A DNA stretch of 64,000 nucleotides, from the NCBI GenBank assembly GCA_000507305.1, contig DF239266.1, forward strand, positions 282,097 through 346,096. Direction: 5' to 3'. The notes below the pieces were generated by a model that saw only the letters and a program-made list of their open reading frames with translations, searched no databases and was not told where the DNA came from. Positions within the stretch are counted from its first letter, which is position 1, and each line of letters opens with the position of its first letter. The stretch comes from Breviolum minutum Mf 1.05b.01. Its lineage: Eukaryota; Sar; Dinophyceae; Suessiales; Symbiodiniaceae. Below, piece by piece: positions 10,999 to 22,475 of this stretch. The position numbers and the translations under genes are program-made.

Positions 10999-13900
10999 GC
11001 ACCAAACTCCAGTTTGTTGGTGTTATTCAAGAATCCTCATGTTGGCTAGTTGATATGTATATAGTTGGCAGTTGGTCCCAGGATTTACAGTTTATACATC
11101 CAAAGTGTTGCAGGAATTTAGTCATCAACAGTTCCAAAATGATCTCACGATTCAGGCTTTGGGGAATAATATAGTGCAATTTGCCCGGAAGTCCTAGGTG
11201 CTTCTAAATCGATCAAGCCAAGAAGGGCAATGAAGAGTTGGTATAGCTGGGTGGTGTCAAGACAACCTGTTGCATGTTTGGCTTACAAGGGACTATGACT
11301 ACAAGATACTATCGGTGTCAACTAGTTCCTAATGGCCAAAGGAAGTATATTGTACTTCTACAAGTAGAAATGTATGACGTTGCGAGCAAATGGGTAACAG
11401 GTTTTTGATAGGTTTTGATTCTTATTCCCGAGAGTATTGGATAAGAAGTTTTTGAGAACTTGGTGACTCAGTCATTGACTGGTTGGTTTCTGTTTCCTAT
11501 TGTAGGTATATTCCTTTGAAGTGATCATTTGTTTCATAAGGGTTTCCTAGTAAACCACCAATATTACACACCAACCAACCAACCAACTGACCGACCGACC
11601 GACCGACCGACCGACCGACCAACCAACCAACCAACTGTTACTGCTTTTAACATACCATGGTTGTTTTCCATTTTTACCATCACTTTTTCCAGATTCTTGG
11701 TGAAGTGATCCAAGAGTTCTTTGCTCAGGTGTGACTGGGGCGAGACTGCCACATCTTTCCCCGATGGGAGCCCGATGACAGTACCTTGGAAGCATTCTTT
11801 TGGCATCATTTACCACCCGAAAATTAATATGTCCCCTAAAAAGGGACCATTTCAAAAGGAAACTAGTCTTCCAACCATCATTTTTGAGGGGCCATGTTAG
11901 TTTTATTTGGGAGCATAGTTTTGATTAGTTAGCCAAAAGTTTCCTTCATTATGGTGGTGTGATTGATACCATTTGCTGACTCAAAAACAACTTGATACTG
12001 TATAAGGTTTTGGGGTGTTGATCTTTTTGGGTTTCAATTGTGGACGAAGTTCTGACAGTCTTTGGCAGCTACTTGGAGAAATTGAAATGGACCTTTGCCT
12101 ACCAGCTTCGGGGGGCCTTAGGCATGGGAGCTTGTGCCATTTGCAAGCTAATATGTTTCTATACAGTAGAACTGTATACTATAAATTCTCACAATCGAAT
12201 CGTTAAAGATCATGGCAAAGGCTTCAAGACAGTGTGGATTTTGAGCCATGAAACTTGGCAGTTTTTTTCAAGTATTTTCAAGATGTCAGAGTATCCCCCA
12301 AGAAATGGAAGGTCAGGTTGTCCTCCTCTCGATTCTTTGGGGTACCAAATGCCTTCAACTGACATGGTCTAAGAGATGTCGAGTGGGGTTCAAAGAGTCA
12401 TCCCAAGAATTCTGAACTCGTAGCCTGTCGAATCAATGAATCTCAAGATCACCCCCAAAACCCTTGGTTGCGACCTGAGCCCGCAGGAGCTGCATAGCAG
12501 TTTATCTTCAGAGGCACCAGAAACTTTGACCTTGAGCTCTGTAAGGACTGAAAATCGGTTAGGATAGAGGGGGATGTCATCGGAATCTAAGGGTGCCCCC
12601 CCCAATGCTACTGCCCACCAAGAAATTTGGCATTACTAAGGGGTTATTAACCACCATGATCTCTAATAAGGCCTTACTAAGGCCTTAGGGGTGGCATTGG
12701 GGTGGTACCCTTAGATTTAGATTCGCATGAGGGATAGTTGAATGGTATCTTCTGAAGGGGTAATGCTCAACATCATAATGTCTCTTCATTCATTCTTTGA
12801 AATGCCAGTTCATTCCGGAAGCGCCCGATCAAAAACAGGATGAGAAATGCTTCGCTTTCTCTTTCTGAAAGCGATACGGTGTTGGAAGATCCACCAACAG
12901 AGGCGTTTGATACGCCACGGTCAGAGATGGTGGAGTATGGTATGTGATGGTTTATGGTTGTAGCTGTATACATATGTTTTCTGGCGTTATAATACTCCAA
13001 GGCTGGAAGACATGGATACACACGGGTATGAGTATGATTTGGGTAGCAGGATAGCCGAAGTAGGCATTATTTGGGGAAGCATATTTTTTTTTCAAAGTTG
13101 TAGATATGGTCATATCGTCAATCTTTCTGGAATTAAATTGAGCCTGGCTCAATAGCTGCACAAGGTGTAGAGATATGCTTCGGTGTTTTCAAGGGTTTGA
13201 GTCTGAGTGTCTGAGTCTGAGTTATATAGTAAATATGAACATGAAGTTGGAATGTTCGGAAAAGGGGCTAGTTGGAAATTCTTGAGACATTTGGATGGCT
13301 TAGGTATACTAATGGCTTCTCCTTATTCCTGTCATGGATCTATACCGAATCTCCCTGCCTCCGCAGGTGAGGTGCGAAGTAGGAAATGAGACGCCGCTTG
13401 GTCGCAAGAATCACAGCGGCATAGGCATGTTAGTGATATGTTTCAGGTGAAGAAGTATCCCAAAGCTACCCAGGTGTTTTGAAATTACACCCCGGAAATT
13501 TAACATAGGCCCTGAAAATAGGCCTTCCCAAAAGGAAACTAGTCTTCCAACGGTCAATTTTCAGGGGCTATGTTGAATTTTGGGGGTGTAAATCAAAGGA
13601 TCATAACAATCAATTCCCATGTCCTCATCGATGGATCCACGATCGAACGCCGAACTGTTTTTCCTTCATTGCCTGAGTACCAGAAGATATGCCAAGATGG
13701 TAACTCCCAAATATATCCAAATGCATTGTATGTAATATCTTTTTATTGTAAAGTTTTCCCCAAATCAATTTGAAACTGGATTGGTTTGCTCTTAATAATT
13801 AATATGGGTGGATGTACACAATCATGCCCGCAATACTTCATATTCACCTATTTTAAAGTATTATAAAACCTCTGCGGTCGGTGGTGCACAGATTTTTTTG

Positions 13901-16900
13901 TGGACAAGTCGGATAAGTCAGACATTGCGTTGCAGCTGAGGTTGGATCATTGGCCTGAGTATGAGCAGAAGGATACAAAAGATATCAGGCGCACATGGAT
14001 CTCCAGGATCTGCAGTCCTTGCATGACCACATTTCAGTGTACTTTACCTTTTCTTTAGTTGGTGAGGAAACAAGTTGAACTTGCTGGAGTCATGTAACAG
14101 TGTGGTAAACAGAATGTAGGTATTATAATGTATCATATGTGTTGTGCGCTTTGATCCTTCATGTTCTGGTTGAATTTTTGGGATCTTGGCCAAACTTGAC
14201 CATAGTGCAGGTCAGACCAGGAATCCCCTCCGGATGAGGCTCGGAATGCGTGCAGCATCGCGGGCCACAGGAAATATACGGGAATGCTGGTGATCATATT
14301 GCAACCTGCTACCTACCACCTTGTTGCCAGAACCAGAACCCTGCCTGCAATTCTTCTCTAGAATCCTCCATGTGCACATACTCTCAAAAACATTGGATCA
14401 ACTTGATTCAATTGTAGACACGGTTGACTCAGTTTGGCTCGATCTGCTCATTTGATGCCTGAGGTCTCAGATTCTGGTGCTTGGCTTTCCGTCCATATAT
14501 AGATTTAGGACATTTTGTGGTGTTCTATAATTACTAGTTACTAGGTCACCAAGGTGGTGGTTTCAATGCGAGAATACTGCTTACCAGGAAGCAGTTGCCA
14601 AGCAAAAGCAACTTCTTGGAAGTGTCCACATTCTTCAAAACAGGAAACACCACAAACTCCCCAAAGATATTGCGATCTGCCAGGCACCCGCAACACCTCG
14701 GCAAGCACGACCGGGACGTCGGAGTTCCATGATGCAAACGCTACTTGGGTCCAAGTTGTGATGACTTTAAAGGAACCTCACGTAAATGAAATGGTGGCTA
14801 TTTAAGGAAATCCTCCACATTTAATAATGCTTAAACAATCTCAGGTGAAGGTGAAGTGTTTGAAAATACCTGAAACATCCTGAAAATACATAGAAAAAAC
14901 TTGGGGTCATGGCTTCATCTTTTTGACTGGTTTGTTTTCAATGGTCTCTTTCCAGAGTCCCCACATCGAAAAACTCAGGCAAGACCAATGGCCAGAGTAT
15001 GCCCAAAGGCTGGGTGGTCGATGGGAGGATAGGAGGCTTTGGATGTCACAAAACAAGTTTCTGGGAACCAATAGCCAGCTCCTTATGTGTGGTAGTTGGG
15101 AAGATGATTTCCATGACTTTTCTATTCCATTGCGGAGGATATGTTGCAAGGACCTCTAACCCCACCCAGCTCATCACACAAATACATTGTCGCAAGGAAC
15201 TGCGAGATGTTTCTGACATGGACTGCTATTCTGTGTTTGCGAGTGAAGATGGGTTTGTGGTTTTATTTCCATCTTTCAACCGCTGGGAATCAAGCAAGAA
15301 ACTCAAACTCAAGCGCCACCCCAAAGATATTCATTGATTCATAGATCTTGGAACTCTCTTGACAAAATCAGAGGATATGATGGCTTTGTGACAGATCTGA
15401 ACATGCAAACATCTTCAATTTCTTCAAGCTTTACTAAAGAAATTGGAAGTGACCTATATCAATTCCAAGCTCCAAAGTGCCAGCCGTTGAGCCGCTGAGC
15501 ATTGCCAGTCTGTGAGATCTGTGACCCGAGCCGGAGGCCTTCCGTGAAAAGCGCCACAGCCACAGCGCCCACAGTTGCGGCAACAGCGACCACGGCACCG
15601 ACCACAGCTGCGGCAACAGCACCGCCCGGGCCGGCGCTGAATTTGTGCCAGGCATTTCAGCATTTCAAGTTCATGTTTCAAGAAAGTGATATGAAGAAGG
15701 TTTTTATGGGAAATTTGAGGATGTGTTTCTGATGATGTTTCGAATTGCTTACAATGTTGTGTATTATTGCTTACAATGTTGTGTATTATAGGCATGGGAG
15801 AACATGTCAGTCAGCATGTTGCAGTTCTGGATGGAAGATAGGATTATATATATATATATCTAGTGGATGTGACAATACTGAATGTATACGCTAGGGTATC
15901 TTTAAAATCTCTGCTGTTATCTTGTGAAGAAATCCTTTCCATTCAGTCAGGAATACTAGGAACGTATCTCGTATCTCCTACATTCTCTTACATTAAAACA
16001 CCGTAGTCCCGCCCTTTGAACTCCAACTTTTGCTTCCTGTCTCCTGGGGTTGTTTGACATCGAAACAGCAGGCCATTTCCAACATTCCACTACTTCACCC
16101 TGCTATACCTTCAGTACCTCGGCTTAGTCTCCAGAAAACCATGAGACTGTCGAACTACCAGGACAGAAATCCCCAACTGTTCGTTGATTTATAGAAAAGG
16201 ATTATGTCACAACCCCCTGTTTAGTATGGATCAAGAAATCAACCAGTAAAATGAGATCGCATGTGTTTCTCTTTTTGTGGCTCAAATGAATGCTTTGTAT
16301 CCGTCGACTTTTTTTGATAATTTGACTGGTTGGTCCACGGTGGTGTTTTTGAACCTGAGGATTTGGGCGGGAATCAAATTTCAAGATTGAGAGGATATCA
16401 AAGTCGTTAAAGAGCTGACCTGAAACATGAAGGATGAACAATGAGAGCGGCCAAGAGGACAATCATTTGCCAATTATTAGATGTGGGACTATGCTGCCAT
16501 TCGTTTTCCATATCTTTTTTTGCCTCCAGCGCAAAAGAATTCAAGGTTACAGACCTGGACACAAAAAGTTGCCAGCCAAATGCCCGAAACATAAAAACTA
16601 GGTGGTGGTTTCAAACAAAAGTACCACCCCCACATGTTGCACCCAATCCATAACCCAAGTTCGCAACTGGTGCACGGGCTGTTTTCGCGTTTTGCAGTTG
16701 TCGCGTTGTCGTCGTTGGCTTGTTTTCGTGTTTTTGCTTTGGTTTTTTATACCTACTTTGCAAATCTTTGCAATCCCAGGTTGTGCTCCTAGGACGGACA
16801 TGTGAAACAATACATTGCCTATGAGTCACGGCACCAACACGGTGCGAAACCACCAAGACCGGTGGTAACTCCAACATTTTTTACTTTCACCCTTACTTGG

Positions 16901-18237
16901 GGAGATGATCCAGTTTCAGAAGCATATTTTTGCACATGGGTTGAAATCACCAACCCCCGAGTCTATTCGTTCCACCGGGTGAGTTCGTGAGGTGCCCCCA
17001 GTGGTGCCAGACATGTATGGCGGTTACATGCCAATGCCAGGCGGCTTTTTTGGGCGTTTTTGGAGAATGGAATCGACAATAAAAAGGAGAATACAAAAAA
17101 ATGAATGGTTGCTGACACTTTATTTTGGCTTTATTCAAATTCACGCTGGTGAATTATCGGCATTTATCCTAGATTCTAGTTGGTTTTAGGTCAGTAATCC
17201 TCATCAAAATGGGGTTGACACCCACCTGTGTCAGCCTCCCAAAAACCTACCCGCTCGTTGAGCGGCATTTGTTTTGGCCACTGAAACAGGTTTTGCCGCC
17301 CCTTTGCCACCAATGCCGGGCATGCCCCCATTAGTAGCTGCACCCTGGGCATATCCTATGGCAATGCAGCAGCAGGCGCTGATTGAAACCCCTGTGGGGG
17401 CAATACCTTGGAGAATTACTAGTCAGCGTGGATGCGTGAGCCATATTAATACTATTGATGGACGAAATCCTGCAATACCTGGGATATAAAAAATCCTGTA
17501 GATAATAGGACAAAGTATCTACCTATCAACTGGTGCAGGATTTCTTACATTCATCAATATACCACTGCGTTTGGTTTTCCTTTTTGTGTGTGCGCGTCAA
17601 AATCTGTTCCAAAAGCTGTAGTCAGCAGGCTATCTAAAGTTCTAAAGATGGAGAGTCTTTGTGAACATTTGAGTCGACTCGAGGGTCACCCCCCCGCACC
17701 TGAGGGGTGGAGAACACCTTCAACAGAAAAATGCGATTGAAAACCGCTCAAAAGCCAGAAGGAGAAATGTAGGTTGAAGAATGGTTGCAATTCAGCCGGA
17801 TACTGGCACTAAAATGTAAATATGTGTATGATGAGTATATTTATATTGGCTCTACTCAAGCAATACCATGACCCAGTCTCTGCTGCCCAGCTTGTTTTAT
17901 CATGCCACAGGTGGCACTCAATGCTGCGATGACTCAGATGACAATGTGGCCACAGATGTGGGATGCGTTGCTCGGGCTGTGTAAATTGCTGGGTATGCGA
18001 CGTGAAAGAAGGAACTAGACTATGCCAGGGGCTTCTTTTGTTCTCGGTTCTTCTTCTTGCTGCTGTCGTGGTTGTGGTTGTGGTTGTGGTTGTGGTTGTG
18101 GTTGTGGTTGTGGTTGTGGTTGTGGTTGTGGTTGTGGTTGTGGTTGTTGTTGTGGTTGTGGTTGTGGTTGTGGTTGTGGTTGTGGTTGTGGTTGTGGTTG
18201 TGGTTGTTGTTGTTGTTGTTGTTGTGGTTGTNNNTGG

Positions 18238-18329
<92 letters not shown>

Positions 18330-21300
18330 GGTGTTGGTGTTGTTGTTGTTGTTGTTGTGGTTGTGGTTGTGGTTGTTGGTCGTTGGTCGTTGTTCAGCAG
18401 GAGTTGGCAAACAGACATCGGGATAGTCGGGATAGTCATAAAACTTTCACGGCCCCTCAGGCACCTTCCAGACGCCTTGGTTGAGTACTGAACTGAGAAT
18501 TGTTCTCGACTCGTGACACCACACTAACACCTATTCTTTCATATCCTCAAACTACCAATTTGAGTGTGGCCCTCAAAGCCCTCAATTCCATTTTTTTGAA
18601 GTAAAATTGGTGTACTTATTGTGATTTCCAGTGGATTTTTCGGGATAGTGCTGATTTATGAGACATCTCTCAATCTCTCTTGAAAAGTAGCACCCTCGAC
18701 CTATCCATCGCCTCCATTGGCTTCTGTTTGGGGTAAAAAGGTGGATAAGAAGAAGTGGGATAAGGGTCAGTACTGATGTAATGTAGTAAACTTTGACTAG
18801 AGATGCTGAACTTCCGACTCACACCTGTTTGTTGATTTCATGAAGGCCTCTTGACACCCAACGCGGCGGTGCTGCAACATCTTTCCCATTGGATTTGTGC
18901 TTCTGAGTTCTGAGGCGATCTTTAAATGCATTTCCCGCGATGAGTGCTCCTGTAGCCGCACGGCCTGCAACTAGTATCCACTAATTGTAGAACCATCAAT
19001 GTAGAAGCAGGATGTTGCCTGTTGCCCTACATGAATCAACATTTTGTGACTATGACATGGAAGTGACAGGTGTGTTCTTTGGTTGCCTTTACATACAGAA
19101 TTCAAAGGAGTCATGCATGTGCATCTACGGTACAAATCTACACGCTGCCCTGAAACAGGACCCTTGAGGAGCCAATTAGGCGTAGGTAGCCATTTGGGAA
19201 ACCCAAGGGTTGGACAACCGAAAGGACATCACCTGGGGAACCCGGTATCAACCGAGGCTGCCCGTGTTGAAGCCCCGGAGGCTGTGACTGAAAAAACCGA
19301 TGGCGTACTGACTTGTAATGAAGCAACAAAATGGAAGCTGCATTATCTATAATACATTTGTACTTTGTATACCTTGTACCTCTATCACTTGGATTGATTC
19401 CTCTTATTACATTGATATTTATTGTATGTGATGTAGTTGTATGTTGAACGTGGTTGAACATACAGAAATCCTGGCGGGAAGGGTCCAGAAAGAGGCATAT
19501 CCATGCTTCATACATATAATTCATGGATACATTCAGATTACACGTAGTGTAATACCGATACCGTATGCGGATATGGCTCGTACAGTGGAAACGACATGTC
19601 TTGAAGTGCATTTTTGACTAGATAAGGTTGGATGAAAGGAAAATGCTGCGCAATTTCAGGAATGTCAGTTTAAAGACTGACACACCTACCATATGTCGTT
19701 TGGGTGATATTCTTGGGTGTCTCCTCTGATTGTCCCCTAGTAGTTGGTTGACCAAGGAAACCGACAAGGATTCACAGTGTGGGCTGACCAATATCTCTAT
19801 ACATATATGTATGGTGTATATATGGTGATGATGGTATGCCCATGTGGCCTATCTTAATGATCTGGCATTAAGATGTCTCTAATATGAGTCAACAGTTAAT
19901 TTGTTGCTCAAAGTTGTTTCTCTTAAGAATATTGCTCAGAATCTTCTAGCGGGAATCCCCCCTGTAGAAAGGAATTAGATTATATATATATATATATATG
20001 AATTAAATTTGGATCCTAAGAACATGTCATTCAAACATGCCTATAGTAGTCAACCAGTCATAAACATAGTAACCCAACCAACCGAACGAGGCAATTTCGG
20101 GTGTTGTGCCTCGGACCCTGGAGAAAGGTTGGAATGACTCCCAGTGGCGAAGATGAAACGCCAGATGTCGATACACAGCGCAAGCGGAACGGAACCCGGC
20201 GACTACGGTTATGGGTTGCTTGGATATGCTTGGGATGAACGAAAAACGGACTTTGGAATTGTGTGATGACTGGAGTATGTGGATTAAACATGGCTTTCGC
20301 AAGTCTGGCCAGATTATATAGAACCTTTCTGTTGAGTCATGACGGCTATCAAAAGTGTAGAAGATTGCAGATGTGGAACAACTAGGAATGATGAGTCGCA
20401 AACATGCATGACCTTGCAGCTTTAGAGCAACACACGTGAGTCTGTTGACATTACCTCTTCGATAGCCATGGTTACCATGGTTTAGTGAAACATGGCACCA
20501 TGATTTGGTTCACTGATCTCCCATCTTGAGGCACATATCTATCTCCACATGCAACTGGAAGGCTTTGATCTTGTTCCACGTTTGATTGGCCGAAAAGGTG
20601 CCGAGATTCTGGGTTGAAGCACTGTGGGAGGTGTGAAAACTTGCTTGGCATTGCTTCGGTGTGGTCCACAGATCTGGGAACTGTCATGGTATTTTGTTTG
20701 ACACTGGCTAGTTGTGATGAATCCACATCGAGAAATGTCAAGATGTGCCACGCCTTGCCAGGTTGCAACATGCGTCGTATCGCTGAATGCACTGGGGCCA
20801 AAGTACGAATTCGCGGCCAAGGAAGCAACTCGAAACGGCAGAAGTGAAAGATCCGGTCATCGGGTCATCCGGTCATCCTTCAAACTACTGTTGATAGAAA
20901 CAAATCCTGCACCCGTTGAATTTTTTTCAAATGTCCCATTATTTACGAGGTTTGATACATTGCAGGTGGTGCAGGATTTCGTCCAGTACTAGCAGGTATA
21001 TTTCAGTGTACAAGAGGTGAATGTTTCGAATGATACCCATAGGGTTTCCTGTATTGGGTGGGAAAGGCTTCTTTGTTGGTGGAATAGAAGTTTCACTTCA
21101 CCCATTGACAGCTGATAGTTGGGGGGGTCCCGACATCTCACATGTTTTTGGTGCGCCTCCACCAAAAAGGTACAAAATGCATTTGCTGAAGACAAGATTT
21201 TTTTCTGTTTAAGATTTGGCCTTGCTGGTCATGGACCTTGTATAAAGAAAAGCTGTGTGCAGTATCAACTAAGCCTTCGTCATTGATTTTCACTGGAGTC

Positions 21301-22437
21301 CACCCCAGCTAGGATCCTAGTCCCAGTGCGTTTTTGGTGAGTCCATATGAAAAGACACATGTCTTTTCATAACATATCATATATCATTTTGAAGTTTCCA
21401 GTTTCCAACTATCCCCTTTTCACAGTTTCTGGATATCCTTTAGCTTCCCATATTTTGGTTCTAGAGAAGATAAAGAAGCCAATATACCCAACAAACATCA
21501 ACAAACAGGCTCAATCAATCATTGTAACTGTTGGGAACATAGAAGCCACCCAGTGCAGTTGTTGGAACTCAAGTGAGTCACTTGTCTCAACCAAGCCACC
21601 GGCCTGGCCTCTTTGGATAATCGTCTCAAAATGATCCAACAACTTCTGGTTTTCAGATTACATTGCGTAGAAACATCACTGGGAGATATATTATCAGTAT
21701 TGAAGTGGCAAAGAAAAATCTGATATAACATTAGACATAAGGCATTTCAGGTCACTGGATCTCAAAAAAAACACATGTTCACCCTAGGTGGACATTTGGA
21801 AGTGGATGGGAGTAAGGAAGCTCCAACACCTTTGATGGTCTTTGGGCTGAAACCTAGCGAAGCGTTGGAGAGTGATGGGAGAAGAGATGTAAGTGCTTGG
21901 TTCACGCGGAAAGGCGTAAGATGGCACTTGTTGCCCATCTTGCGAGCCGGAGGTCAAAAGCCACTCAAAACAGTCTACGCATCTAAGAATCCAAGACCAA
22001 AGTTGAAACGACGCCTGGGAGCAATCATGACATGTTGTGTGTTTCCCCTGGCATGAAGAAAACTATCTCAGACCTGACCGATGCTGCAAGGGAGTAGTGA
22101 ACAATCACACCCAAACAGATATATAAATTCCTTTTTATACAGCGTAGAACATGTTCATGATTTTTGGGGAATTTATAACAGACATGTACATTATTATAAT
22201 CATATCTTACAACTGGACATAGCAATTCACGAGTTCGTGATCTCTGGGGGATTTCAGTGTGGGGATCAAAGGTTGCAGTGACAACAGATCATCAAGATCC
22301 TCAAATGTTGGGGAAGCTCAGTGGAGAATTTGTGGAGGGAAATGGGGCCCATGCTGTGACAGTATGAACATGAGAGATAATAAGGATGATGCTAGTGATG
22401 ACGTTGACGGTGATGAAGGTGATGAAGGTGGTGAAGG

Positions 22438-22475
<38 letters not shown>

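Noticed and set aside
12384-12605. Several other minus-strand frames of 60 to 130 codons throughout the window
   Set aside because: AT-rich, without splice context or motifs, and expected by chance at this base composition.
17963-18491. Long reading frames on both strands across the TTG array (poly-Val, Leu, Cys, Gln/Pro, Asn/His)
   Set aside because: They are open only because a repeat without stop codons is read in each frame.
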